Position numbers and translations under genes: made by a program. Below are positions 46,173 through 57,776 of a stretch of DNA of 64,000 nt, one piece after another (the first letter of the stretch is position 1; each line of letters opens with the position of its first letter). Origin of the DNA: Prosopocoilus inquinatus (taxonomy: Eukaryota > Arthropoda > Insecta > Coleoptera > Lucanidae); contig CM069872.1 of NCBI GenBank assembly GCA_036172665.1, forward strand, positions 39,914,101 to 39,978,100. The letters run 5' to 3'. The notes below the pieces were generated by a model that was not told the DNA's origin, searched no databases, and saw nothing but the letters and a program-made list of their open reading frames with translations.

Positions 46173-47479
46173 TGTGTATATCATGAATGTATAATCGTAG
46201 ATAGAGAATATATCTTACAAAGTGACAACACATTTAATTGTTTTAAATTAACAATTCATAGGTATTTTTATATTTTGTTTCTAATGCAGCATGTAAAATA
46301 TTTCATGTTTCGTAATATGCCATAGTAAGCTTAGTGTTATTCTTAGAAAATCACAATTTGTTAGATACGCAGCCAGAAATGACTGTATCTTATAATTTGT
46401 TTGTACCTACAGATGAATCAGAATTGTCTACCGATATTTTGAGGGTAAACAGAAAAAAAATTAGATTACCTTTTTATATAATTTTTCTTCAAAAGTGAAA
46501 AATAAGAAACTGATAACGGATAGATGTATGTTAACTTTTAAATCACAATTAGTCAAAAAAAGATTGGGCATATCGAAACGCAACAAAAGAATGTTTTTAT
46601 TATGTCAAATATAAGTACTATAAGTATATTTTAATATTTTAATATAACAATTTTTTCAAAAAGATATGTAAAAACTAAAAACTTAAGGATAAAATACTAA
46701 AAGTTATTCCCTCAAGTTACCTCCTAAAAAGGAGACAAGATCTGACAATTATGTTGTTATAATTGAGTTTAAGGCTGTTTATTTTTTTCTTTTAATTTAG
46801 AATTTAATTACTAAAGCACTACGAAACGAGCTTTATTTTGATCTCCTGTAGCTATCCTCTCAGAACTTCTCTGTATGTTCTGAGTTATGTGACGCCCTGT
46901 ATATTATGAAATTTTGAATAACCATTACAATTACTTTTAATGGGCAAACATCAAAGTAAGTAAATAATCGAAAAAGCGTTGATTTTAAACGAACGTAATT
47001 TATAATTTGCCATAAAATCCTTTTGCCTCAAACATACACATATCTCAGTGTCATTAATTTCATTTAATATTCCGCTTTTAAAAAATTTTATTGGTAACAA
47101 TAGATACTCTCTCGATACACTGGGCAAAAAATAACCAACGGTTTTAGTTACATATTTGTACGAACTTAGTTTTTGTGCCTGTTTCGCTTCAGGCGAATCA
47201 TTTCGCAAAAAAAAGATCCCTACCAATCAATTCCCTTCCAAGGTTGACTGCGTTACGACTTATCAAGTATTCGTGTGCATCGGTAAGCAATAGATGCGTT
47301 CCGGTTTAATTTATTAAAAGACACACATAAAAGTTGTTTCCGTTTAGTTGAAATCTTACAAAATTAGTGTTTGTGAATAGTTAATAACTTTCAACTTTGT
47401 GCATATGTGTATTATTAACAAAGGATTACCATATCAGGATTAGGTGGTACCAGGGGTGAGTCAAAAAGTCATTATTTAT
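46173..47479. other. AT-rich DNA, no gene seen
   Basis: The reverse frame at 46951-47226 (91 codons) has no known motif. GTGACGCCCTGTATATTA near 46890 looks like another orphan MITE end. Confidence 0.35.
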
Positions 47480-48130
47480 TTAACACGTTTCTTTGTGTTT
47501 TGTTTGAGTGTTAATTCTCAATAAAACACAACTCGCAAACCTGCGAAAATTATCGATTCGTTGTTATCGCCTTATCTTCTGTGGAATGTCCGCTTTCACA
47601 GAGAATTATGCAGATGTTGCGCGATAATAATCCACACGACAAACTGACGTATATCCAGCGTGAATATTGCTATGCGAATTTAAGATATTATTATTATAAA
47701 CGCGTGTACCTCACGGATAGGATAGTTAGTTCCTTGTAAATCGATAGTTCCCACGTTATTTATTTAATTTTTCCGAGTCCGACTGACGCGATCAATTCGA
47801 AAATCCACCTGTGGTAAATACATACAATTAAACTGGAGCATTGGTCGAAGTTACGAATTAACCTAGTTTAATACCGACGAAGGAAAACGTATGGAAAACG
47901 TAGTCATCGTCTGTCAGGCCGGTAATTGCAAACGCAAGAAAAAGCTCTCCGCAATATGTTAGACGGCGCAATTGCATTAGCGGAATGACTTCCTTCTAAA
48001 TCGTGCGCGCTCTTCTTGACTTTATGGATAATTTTAATTTCTGCCTGTCGATATTATGCAATTAGAAATAATTACATGTAATTTAGAAATCATCAGCATC
48101 ACGCTACGGTCGTGTCGGCGCATAATCGTA
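47480..48130. other. Candidate conserved non-coding island
   Basis: Non-repetitive, relatively GC-rich stretches with TTATTATAAACGCG, GCAATTGCATTAGCGG and ATTATGCAATTAG. Regulatory-looking by composition only. Confidence 0.28.
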
Positions 48131-48309
48131 AGTGTATTCCTGTGTTGGATATTGCTGTTACCCAGGACAAAGATATTTGATTTTGTAATTACGCAACGAA
48201 TTTTGTAAAATCTGTTGTGTCAAATTCTAAAATCGAATGTTCCCATTCGCTTAAATTGACCAAATATTTGTATTTATTTTTAAAAAATTTTTGATGGTAT
48301 ACATGTGTA

Positions 48310-50028
48310 CAGAGTGGACCATTTTTGATGGTTTTACAAAGTTTCACAGTTATTTACAGGAACAGAAGAAAACCGTTTTCGCGACCCAATGATACTTTTT
48401 CAAGAAAAACTCAGTGGAGAAAACAAAAGTTAGCTATCTCGATTCGTTCGGAAAAAAACGGCCGAAAACGAATTTTTCCGAAAAATTATTTTTCACTATA
48501 TCTCAATTATTTGTCAAGATATTTTGAAAATTCAAAAACTATTTTATTCAAAAATTAACACTGATTTTATTGACAGTATTATCTTTTGTATAAATTGCAC
48601 CACTTCTGCGGAACAGACTGCAACTTTTTAATTTTAAATGGAAACCGTAGTTGGCTATGACACAAATAAATTGCTTGTTTAATGAGGTTTTCAAAAATAT
48701 AAACTTTGATATCATTATTTTTATAAATAACAAAGATACTAACTTTCATTTTATTGCAGATCCTATCAAGCTATCTATGACAATGGAAACAAAAGAAAAT
48801 TCAGTTTTTTTCCTCAAAAAACTATAAGAATAAATAATGCAGGTAATTAAATTTAACAAAATAAATATGTAATGCTTTTAGAGAACTCATAAAACTACAA
48901 GCAATGTAAATGTGGACCAACTGTCAATGCAGTTTTGAAGAATTATACATTGTATGTTCCTTTGAAATTATATTGCAGATCCTATCAAGCTATCTATGAC
49001 AATGGAAACAAAAGAAAATTCAGTTTTCTTTCCTCAAGAAACTATAAGAATAAATAATGCAGGTAATTAAATTTAACAAAATAAATATGTAATGCTTTTA
49101 GAGAACTCATAAAACTACAAGCAATGTAAATGTGGACCAACTGTCAATGCAGTTTTGAAGAATTATACATTGTATGTTCCTTTGAAATTATTAAATCTTA
49201 AATTTTATATTATCAAAACAAAACTTCTTAGATATTTCACTTCTATCCGCGATTACATTTATTAATATACAAAAGTTCTTAAAAGCATTATTAAACTTAA
49301 GAAATATCCGACATTTCAATAATTCCTTAAAGAAATGCATTAATTTATACAATTTAAAATTTATAGAAATCTCTTAACTATTCTCATTATCAATTAAAGA
49401 AATGTTCAAATAGAGTTAATTTATTTTTACATACTTGTGGTTTTATGTCAGTCTCTGATCTATCTATCTCGAAGCTATTTATTTATTGAATTAAATTAGC
49501 TGTTTAATTACTAATAATTGATTTTTAGGGAATAAAATTGAACTATTTTTGTTTTGTTTTTGGTGTCATGGATGGTTTATTAGCTACTGGAAAACAAAAA
49601 ATAAATAGTATATTATTTGAAAAAATAATTATATGAAACATTTTTAAAAACCTCATTAAACAAGCAATTTATTTGTGTCATAGCCAACTGCGGTTTCTAT
49701 TTAAAATTAGAAAGTTACAGTCTGTTTCGCAGAATTGGTGAAATTTCTACAAAAGATAATACTGTCAATAAAATCAGTATTAATTTCTGAATAAAATAGT
49801 TTTTAAATTTTCAAAATATCTTGTCAAACAACTGAGATATTGTGAAAAATAATTTTTCGGAAAAATTCGTTTTCGGCCAATATTTCCCGAACGTATCGAG
49901 ATAGCTAACTTTTCTTTTCTCCACTGAGTTTTTCTTGAAAAAGTATCATTGAGTCGCGAAAACGGTTTTCTTCTATTCCTATAAATAATTGTGAAACTTT
50001 GTAAAACCATCAAAAACCGACCACACTG
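48310..50028. mobile_element. Foldback element with 390-bp arms
   Basis: Arms of about 390 bp (48310-48705 and 49640-50028) are inverted copies. Ends are CAGAGTGGACC and the complement of CAGTGTGGTCGG, flanked by TA at 48308-48309 and 50029-50030. The arms each hold the same 78-codon open frame ('MMVLQSFTVIYRNRRKPFSR'), one on each strand, which is a mirror effect and not a recognised gene. The centre contains a recent 219-bp tandem duplication. Total 1,719 bp; it is probably a non-autonomous Tc1/mariner derivative. Confidence 0.88.
48752..49189 (+). repeat. Recent 219-bp tandem duplication
   Basis: Copies 48752-48970 and 48971-49189 are nearly identical; the differences seen fall within the T-run and the following CTCAAAAAAC/CTCAAGAAAC. 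It lies in the centre of the foldback element. Confidence 0.92.
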
Positions 50029-50119
50029 TATACACTAATTAATATTTTCCCATGCGGCCCTCATGAAATCTTTCATTTTTATCTTTTTATGGCTGCAAGA
50101 AAAAATGATTGCGCGGCAA

Positions 50120-51905
50120 TAAATCTCGTAAATTTAATATCCCGCCACAAACCCACATACTTTCCGACGCTCCTGACACGTGGCATACCTGGCGCGCAGA
50201 CTTACCGCGTATACAGGATGTCTCAGAATCTCTGTCTTTAAATGAAACTGTAAGTTCCTCGTTACATAAGAGATTATTTCTCCAAATCTGATTTTTTTTA
50301 CCCGAAACATAACTATGTAAAACTGACCTGTCACAAGCGAGCGCAGTTCCTTTGTTTTGAAACCTCTACTTGGTTTAAGACTTGTTTCAGCAATTTATTC
50401 CCATAAAACCAATAAACCGCAATAAACCTTTGTATTTACGTTTACAAGAACTCGCTCAAGGTCTTATTCTATACGAATATGAATCCGACTTGCGGACATC
50501 GTCATGTTTATTTGTATTTTCAACATGCGATAAGTAACAAGGTTTGTTTACGCACCTCTTTGTAATAGATAATAACAATTATGTTAAAAACGAGTACCTA
50601 ATCTTCTTTAAATTTTTGCTAAAGTAATTAAACATATTCGTACTCTAGTTTTGTAAGTGCGTTGAAAATGCGTGAAATTATTTTTTTAATTATCGCACTA
50701 ATAGCTGCAGAATAAGTATTGCAAGAGCAGAAACTATTCCTATTGTAAAAATAGAAAGCAAGAATTGGAGTATGATACGATGAAAAATTGAAATAAATTA
50801 GATTGCCTGCACACACAATAATCCCTGGGTTCAAAATTAGTGATTGAGTAACTTCGCTAGCTCTCAATTGAACTATTTTATTAATTGTTTACATTCCAAC
50901 ACAAAACACATGTTTTTATAAGGATAATTTTGAACCTGAATTTCTGCGTCGGCTTAAACAATAAAGACATAAAAGCTCTCGCCTAGTGCAGACGTTTAAA
51001 TCGTCGTTTATTTGAAGTTTTAATAAAGAAACAAATTTATTTTCGCTGTACAAATACAATAAACTTTAATAATCAACATTGTAAGTTGAGTATTGGCAAT
51101 TTACAAGTTAATATGATGTAAGAATTTCCACTTTTTCGATCGCCTTTAGATTGATATTTTTAAATTTAACTGTTAAAGTACGGATTACCACAAAACTAAT
51201 CATCAATTAATGCAACACGCACAGAATATTTTAAACTATTAATAACTTGCCTAGTTACAAAAGTTCTCTGCTTTTAAAATTAACAAAAAAACACGATTCT
51301 TGACCTGCCTTAAGTACAATATCTGTGCATTAGGTCATGGAATGCGTTTTTATGACTTTTTATGGCCTCGAACGTCGGAGAATAGTTGAAAACAAAGCTC
51401 TGTCGGAACATTTAAGCTGCATTCGGCGACCCTCAAACAATTTCTATGAATAAGTAAAATAATTTTTATCTGCGTTATTATTGCTATCTGACCAATAGTT
51501 GCATAACAAATTTTTCTTCTTTTCTTGACCATTATTTGTGGTTTCAATTAAATACATAGGTTTAGAGACACGCTGTATTTAGGGAGAAAAACCTTTGCTC
51601 CCAGTACGCGGGCCAAAACGTGCATTTGGGATCGCGAGACTAAAACTACGTTTCCGGGCAAATCAGGTTTTGATAAATTAAATAATAAATGAAACACAGT
51701 CGGTGCAAGCTATTAGGCTTTTTATCGGCCAGAATACACATTCTTAAAGTTTTTTTTCCACTTTGCCGTCAAAGTATTTCAATTTGTCTTGCTGATCTAA
51801 GGGCAACAGCGTACCCGGCCCGTGGCGGACTTGACTTGCGCGCCAAGTCCGCCACGAGTCAGGTGCGTTGGAAAGTACGTACGTGTGTGGCGGGCTAATC
51901 ACAAG
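50120..51905. repeat. Inverted pair that could bound a 1.8-kb element
   Basis: The left block (about 50136-50212: CCCGCCACA, CATACTTTCCGACGC, CTGGCGCGCAGACTT) matches the reverse complement of the right block (about 51812-51895). The right block contains a GC hairpin: CGTGGCGGACTTG (51821-51833) and its exact complement (51844-51856). Nothing between them codes for a known protein (only frames under 80 codons). Confidence 0.45.
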
Positions 51906-52160
51906 ACGCCGCTGTCTGACTCTTTTTGTTGAACGCCTTACCAGTATTTATAAAAATCGGCAAACATTCGATCTCAAACGTGTATTTTTCTTCGACTTAA
52001 CCCGTGCACTCAATTGCCGCATCTTTGAAAAAAAATCGCAGGCTTTTTTGGATTTCCCGGCCTGTGGTAATTACCACCAACAGTCGACAACGTAGAAAAG
52101 GAAAATAATTTGTTATGTTAATCTCGAGCTTATTTTTGTTCAAAAATTGTTCTAGGTATA
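51906..52160. other. Spacer, nothing recognised
   Basis: No supported frame. Confidence 0.3.
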
Positions 52161-52162
52161 TA

Positions 52163-52609
52163 CAGGGTGCTGCGTTATGAAACACAGCATAGGAAATCCC
52201 ATGTTAATTTGAAGGTGCTCGAATATTGGCTTCTCTAATTATTTTACAACAAAATTCCATTTAGATATTTTAAAGTGCTCTTCAAGATGAATCTGTCCAT
52301 GAAGTTTGAGAGTTTTTCATTCGCTCAGCATCAAGATATTTAAAAAAATCAGTAATGAAATTCAATTTATACCAAATTATCAGCAAGGCCTTGATCAGTA
52401 AATGTTAAAATAAATTATTGGAAAAGCTTTTTCTATCAATCTTTTTCAATTCAAGGACCAGATTTATTAATTATCTGTCAAGTTTTAACTATCATTTTTT
52501 GAATAACCTAAATGGAATTTTGCTGTAAAATAATTAGGGAAGCCAATATTCGAGTACCTTTAAATTAATACGGGATTTCCCATGTTGCGTTTCAAAATGC
52601 AGCACCCTG
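52163..52609. mobile_element. MITE with 105-bp inverted repeats
   Basis: CAGGGTGCTGCGTTATGAAA at the left and the inverse of CAGGGTGCTGCATTTTGAAA at the right, flanked by TA (52161-52162 and 52610-52611). The arms match for about 105 bp, through TATTGGCTTCTCTAATTATT. Related copies at 22764-22980 (truncated) and 53397-53518 (internally deleted) confirm a family. Confidence 0.92.
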
Positions 52610-52677
52610 TATAAAATAGTTTAGATTTACAGTTTTTATTATTGTACGTTACACTAAATAGTCATATACACGATCTA

Positions 52678-53101
52678 ACGCCGTGTCCTAACTAAACGTG
52701 GCGTGTGTGATTCACGCGTTTTGCCGTCTCGTACGCACCGCATATGTCTGCGGTAAACGCGTTTGTGTCCAAATTAAATCCGGCAATCGTAAAGCGGTAC
52801 GATGTAAGTAAAGTTAATTCAGCTGCAAATTAAATAAATAAAATAAAATAAATTCGGCTTCAAATGTGTCAGTTAGGACACGGCGTAACCGAAGGGTCGG
52901 AAGCAAGTGCGAATATGTGTACGCTCAACTGATGGTGCATTCTTGGCATGTGGCATAAACTGAAGCAACTTGGCGACTCTTGACTTTTCGAGTAAGCTCG
53001 CAGGTCGCCGAATACGAATTTGGCATCACTTTGCGGTCGCCGAATTTAATTTGAATACAAACGTTGCATCGCATGCACCGCGTTTAGCTAGGACACGGCG
53101 T
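52678..53101. mobile_element. MITE with three copies of its terminus
   Basis: ACGCCGTGTCCTAACTAAAC at the left and its inverse near 53080-53101 are flanked by TA (52676-52677 and 53102-53103). A third, inverted end AGTTAGGACACGGCGT lies inside (52871-52886). Either one copy inserted into another or the right end was duplicated. No coding capacity. Confidence 0.82.
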
Positions 53102-53396
53102 TAGGCGCGAAGACCTACCTGATCGTGTGTATGCCCATTAACAGAGCTCAATAGGAAGGAGAGTAGAGGGCAGAGTCAATATAGTGGCGACTAAAAAGAA
53201 TAGGCCTTCTTTTTAGGGGGAATCGGAGCTGCTGAGTCTGAATCTGAACTTAATGGTTTTTGTAGGTCAGGGGCGCAATTAATTAACACATTTTTTACAA
53301 TCAAATAAACCAATTTATCAAAATAAGCAGCAACTTTTCGACAGCATAGCGTTTACTTGTTTTGCTTACTAGCACCCACGATATACAGGGTGCTGT

Positions 53397-53518
53397 ATTG
53401 ACGAACGCAACTTAGGAAGTCCTATGTTCAGTTAGAGATGTTCAAATATTGGCAGTTTTAGGAAGATTCTGTAACCAAATTCAATTTCCTATGTTGCAAT
53501 TATCAATGCAGCACCTTG
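53397..53518. mobile_element. Short copy of the CAGGGTGCTGCA MITE
   Basis: CAGGGTGCTGTATTGACGAA at the left and the inverse of CAAGGTGCTGCATTGATAAT at the right, flanked by TA. It is 122 bp and keeps only the arm ends of the family. Confidence 0.85.
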
Positions 53519-53767
53519 TATAATAAGTATACCAACGAGAGCAAGTTCTCGTAAGTAATGCGAGAAAGAAATCGGTATCAAGGATGGGCTCTAGAGTGGC
53601 TACCGCGCGGACCAGAAAGAGCTTTAAATTATTTCTTACGTAAGTTTATCTTGGGTTTTAAACTTTTGCTTTCCATTTCTTCCGGTGAGATTCGTCTAGT
53701 TTGTAATACGGGTAGACATGTTTCGTACCTATGGGTAAAACAAGTCAATAGAGCCGCAATGTATACA

Positions 53768-54010
53768 GGGAGGGGCAAAAGTATGTAACCGGCTCAATAT
53801 TTAGAAAACTGTTTGACGTATTTGTTTGAAATTTGGTGTGTGATTTAGAGTTAAAAAGACCTACATTGCCAATTTGTTTCAACTGTCTGCCTGCTCTTGT
53901 TTTTAATGCCTAAGTGATTTTTTTTTTTAATAACAACCTGCTAACTTTTTCCTTTGTTTAATAGTTCGTTTAATTCTCTAAATGACCGTATAAAAATATT
54001 TATCTATAAC
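53768..54010 (+). repeat. GGGGCAAAAGTATG repeat, copy 1
   Basis: Starts after TATA with CAGGGAGGGGCAAAAGTATG and shares AATATTTAGAAAACTGTTTG, TTTTTTTTAATAACAACC and AATAGTTCGTTTA with 54697-54925. The start resembles a Tc1/mariner terminal repeat. No right end is seen. Confidence 0.65.
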
Positions 54011-54102
54011 AAGAAAATTATGGAAAATGAATGAAAAGTTAGGAAAAATGGTTTTTAAATAGATTAAAGAAAGAAACACTAATAGGAAAACAGAAACATT
54101 CC

Positions 54103-54175
54103 GTCACATCCAGGAATCGAACCCGGGACACTTCGGTTACATGCCGAATGCTTTTACCAACTAAACTAACGTGAC
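54103..54175 (-). tRNA. tRNA-like sequence 1 (anticodon position TGT; likely SINE head)
   Basis: A 73-nt cloverleaf can be drawn: acceptor GTCACGT/ATGTGAC (7 bp, one G-T), a D-arm with TAGTTGGTA, anticodon stem TTCGG/CCGAA, and T-arm CCGGGTTCGATTCCTGG with an intact B box. The loop CATGTAA would put TGT (Thr) in the anticodon, but position 33 is A, not the near-universal T. It is therefore probably a SINE-type derivative or pseudogene, not a working tRNA. Confidence 0.5.
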
Positions 54176-54329
54176 TCCGAAGTTCGAAGGTTTTATATGA
54201 GGAACAGGTGATGAATGCGATTGTCGACCTGGCAAATAGAAATCTCACAAATTAAAGGGAAGGCTTTTGTTAGTATAATTAAAAAATAGATTAAGGAAAG
54301 AAACACTAGCAAGAGGACAGAAAAAATCT

Positions 54330-54402
54330 GTTCCATCCAGGAATCGAACCCGGGACAATTCGGTTACATGCCAAATGCTTCTACCAACTAAATTAACGTG
54401 AC
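54330..54402 (-). tRNA. tRNA-like sequence 2 (degenerate)
   Basis: Tandem copy of the previous block. The B box CGGGTTCGATTCC is intact, but the acceptor stem has two mismatches and the anticodon stem a T-G pair. The same A33 substitution is present, so it predates the duplication. Confidence 0.45.
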
Positions 54403-54696
54403 TCCGAAGTTCGAAGTTTTAAATGAGGCAAAGATGATGAATACGATTGCCGACCTGGCAAATAGAAATCTCACATATTAATGGGAAGGCTATTCTTAGT
54501 GTAATTAAAAAATAGATTAAGGAAAGAAACACTAACAGGAGGACGGAAAGAATCTGTGACAAAAATGGTTTGGTTTAATATTCTACAAAAATACTGGTTT
54601 AGTTTAAATAAAAAGGCCGCAAGATTATGAGCTGTCTTTAAAATAGAACTAAAGAGAACTTTAATAAAAGTTGCTTTTAAAAACATGAAAACAAAT

Positions 54697-54925
54697 GATG
54701 GAAAGGGAAAAGTATGGAACAGTTTTAATATTTGGTAAACTGTTTGATGTATCTAAACGAAATTATTAGTCAATAGAGCCTACATTATTAGTTTATGTCA
54801 ATTGCTTATCTTGCCTTTTTTGAGATTAAAGGTCATCTTATATTTTTTATGATAACCTCCTATTTTTCTTTTTTATTTAATAGTCCGTTTACTGTTTTAA
54901 CCGATCCTACAAAAGTTCTCATACG
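54697..54925 (+). repeat. GGGGCAAAAGTATG repeat, copy 2
   Basis: Diverged same-orientation copy of 53768-54010 (GGGAAAAGTATGGAACAG, AATATTTGGTAAACTGTTTG, ATGATAACCTCC). Confidence 0.6.
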
Positions 54926-57622
54926 CTAAAGAGAAAATAAATATTAAAAATAATGTCTTTATTAATACAGAAAACACTACTACAAAAAATTAAGAAAATA
55001 ACAGGACGAATTTCTGTTTCCTCGCCAAAGTAAGTAACTGTTCTTTTAACTAATCCTGTTAATAATATCTTCAAGGATAGATAAGTCACATATGGCGGCA
55101 AATTAAATACAAATAAATATATTTCTCTAAATAATGGGAAAGCATCTATCACACATATATTTATACTACTATACAGGGTTACAACCAATTAAAGGGCCAC
55201 CATGGAGATCTCGTAAACTATAAGAGATACAAAGATGGTTGAATTATAGAAGAGTTACGCATTCTTGAAATCTTTTCTATTTTCATTCGTTTTGGAAATA
55301 TCTTTAAAAACCAGAAATGTCTAATTTTCGAAAATTTCGAATATCTTCTTTATTTCTGAAGATTGAATAATAAAATTCGGTGTTTTTACATTAAATTCGA
55401 TGGAAAACCTAATGCAGTTCGAAGAAATAGGTTAGGTTTAACAGTTTCGTAGATACGACTGTCAACTGTGAATAGACGTAACCGCGGTCGTGTTTAAATA
55501 AATATTTACGAAAATTGTAGCCAAACGCATCCTTTATCCACCCATTTTTTTTTTATTTTTTAATAAAAGAAAACAAAGTCGACTACCCTAAAACACACTT
55601 GCACCGATTGCAATTTTTTTTAATAATTTAAATTTTTAATTGCGTACGAAACACATAGGTGCACGACAAACAACATAAAAACCCAAAATGCAAACAATTT
55701 TGTCGACTCACTGTTGTAATTTAAGAAGCACCGAATCTTATTAGCCTAGGGTGCATAATATGCATAAATTTTGCATAATCTGCATATGTTGAATTGCCAG
55801 GTGAATTGATGCAAATTTTGAGGATGAAATTACCACCGTGTTCTCTTTTTTTAGTCTCAGAACCTTTTGTAAAGCCTGTAGCCTGGGAAGGACTTCAATA
55901 TTATTTAATCAGTGAATGAATGAATTAATACCTAATCATAAAATAGTTGAAATTCGGTAGTCAGTTGAAAATAAATTGTTAATGTAATCTTAGGTTTTGT
56001 ATCGTTCATCATTGTACCGAGTGTTTGTGAAATAAGTAGTGCATTAATTTACACCTGTAACACATCACCATAAATGGGAACAATTCAACTTACATGTGCT
56101 TAACAAAAGTTTTACACATTTCGAGAAAATCGCAGTTGAAAATCAGGCAAGAAATAATCGTACGTCTATGACTTTGAGATAGGTCAAGAAAAGCAAACTT
56201 TATTGGAGCAAGAACAGAAATGCAATCGAGCAGACCTTTGCCGAAGTCGAGAGGCCAATAAAAGCCTCATTGTCTTTAACGTCGCAATAAGTCGTACTAC
56301 AACTGAGCGAAGGAATTTGCTTCATTTTTTATAATTATGACACACAATTTATTCCTCCGCATGTTTTGGAATCAATAGTTTAATTTGCGAAACGTGATTG
56401 AACGAGTTAAAGCTAAATATGATTACTATCTACAAAAAAATACCGTAATTCACGAACGGCGAGAGAACACCATTTCAGAAGAGTGTATTTATAATTCCGT
56501 CGACAGTAATTACGCTAATCCTGACACGCACACGAACTAAAGAATCACTTTTTCGCCGAGCTCGTTTTGTGTGTCGCCAATGATGGTCATCACATCGAAC
56601 AATTGTTATAAACATTTCTAAATGTCAAACAGTGAACGTTTTTTTGAATGTGATCCTCCACACAGATGATATTCGATGAGTGTATCTTGCATATTGGTAA
56701 TTTCCGCGATGTTTACTGTCTACGATCAGAGAAGCAAGTTCCGTAAGTGTTTTTTTTGTTATGTTATGAGCGCTGAATAAGGGACGGATAAAGGAATTGT
56801 CTTTTTTTAAATGAATTTTTTGTGTATTTTTTTCGTGTTTGTGCTGTCGGCGTACTGTAGTTAAAAATTTTGCACTTATTTGGCAAACACACTGTATAAT
56901 AAACTCTCTCTCGGTTGAAGTTGGCCATAACATGAAATAGCAAGAAACATTTTTACTTATTAATTACATGTAAACAAAAATAAACATCTAAATAAATTGA
57001 AATTCACTATTTTTAAACAAAATCCTTACAAAGAGGTTTACATATTGCGGTAAGCAACGAATAAAAGTTTCGAGAATCGAAGCTCATTCTGATTTTGTTG
57101 ATTTTTTTTAATTATTGATAACCTGTCATTAAAATGACGACTTTTTCAAGAAACCTGTCTACAGAAGCTTTTATAGAGTGTTAAAGCATCGTTTGGATAT
57201 TCATTGCAGAATTCATCGATGCATTCCTCTACTGAATCGTTTCAAACTTAATTTAAACTCGTTCTATTACAAAAATCACTTTCAATATGATGCTGCTTTC
57301 TCTGAAGCAAACTTTATGGCAAACAGAGAGCAACATTTTTTTTCCTGAAAGAAAATTAGCTCGATAATAGAATTGCTTTAACTTATCTTAATCTTAAAAC
57401 GTTAAGGTAAATATCAGCTGGTTGTAATTAGATTTAGATTTGGATTTAGAATAAGTATCCGACCCGTTAGGAGCGTGTTCACTAAGGTCATGCAATTGCA
57501 AATTGCAACATATTATATTCAAAATTGTTGCCTCCAACTTGCCATCATGTAACAATAATGCGTTAGTGATTTTCTTATGCATTTAGAAATTTCAAACCTC
57601 TTCTAAGAACTGAAATGAAGAA
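54926..57622. other. AT-rich DNA, no gene seen
   Basis: TATACAGGGTTACAACC near 55170 looks like one end of another TA-flanked element. The reverse frame at 56625-56933 (102 codons) has no recognised motif. 56240-56580 is less AT-rich and non-repetitive. Confidence 0.35.
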
Positions 57623-57645
57623 GAATCCTGTGAGTCACAGGATTC
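57623..57645. repeat. Perfect 11-bp palindrome
   Basis: GAATCCTGTGA and its complement are separated by one G. It is too short to classify. It lies 130 bp before the ribozyme. Confidence 0.7.
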
Positions 57646-57776
57646 ATTCGCTGCTAATCTTAAAATACAATAGGAAATTTTATTAATTTTATTACATTAT
57701 TTTAGTATGTTAATAACTTTTTTTTACAGATAAAACAGCGACATCCTACGATCGCTTTTTGACCTGACAAGTCGGT

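Larger units (their letters stand above)
54058..54560 (-). repeat. Tandem tRNA-derived units (period 226-227 bp)
   Basis: Units start at 54058, 54285 and 54511 (AATAGATTAAxGAAAGAAAC). The first two contain a tRNA-like block on the minus strand; the third is cut after about 50 bp. The array sits between two copies of the GGGGCAAAAGTATG repeat, so it may have been carried in or amplified inside that element. Confidence 0.8.

Noticed and set aside
48325..50013. Mirror-image 77-78 codon frames as a duplicated gene
   Set aside because: They are the same sequence on opposite arms of a foldback element and show no protein family resemblance.
56625..56933. 102-codon reverse-strand frame
   Set aside because: No domain, Lys/Thr-rich through AT content, and one end overlaps a CACACTGTATAATA sequence resembling a MITE end.
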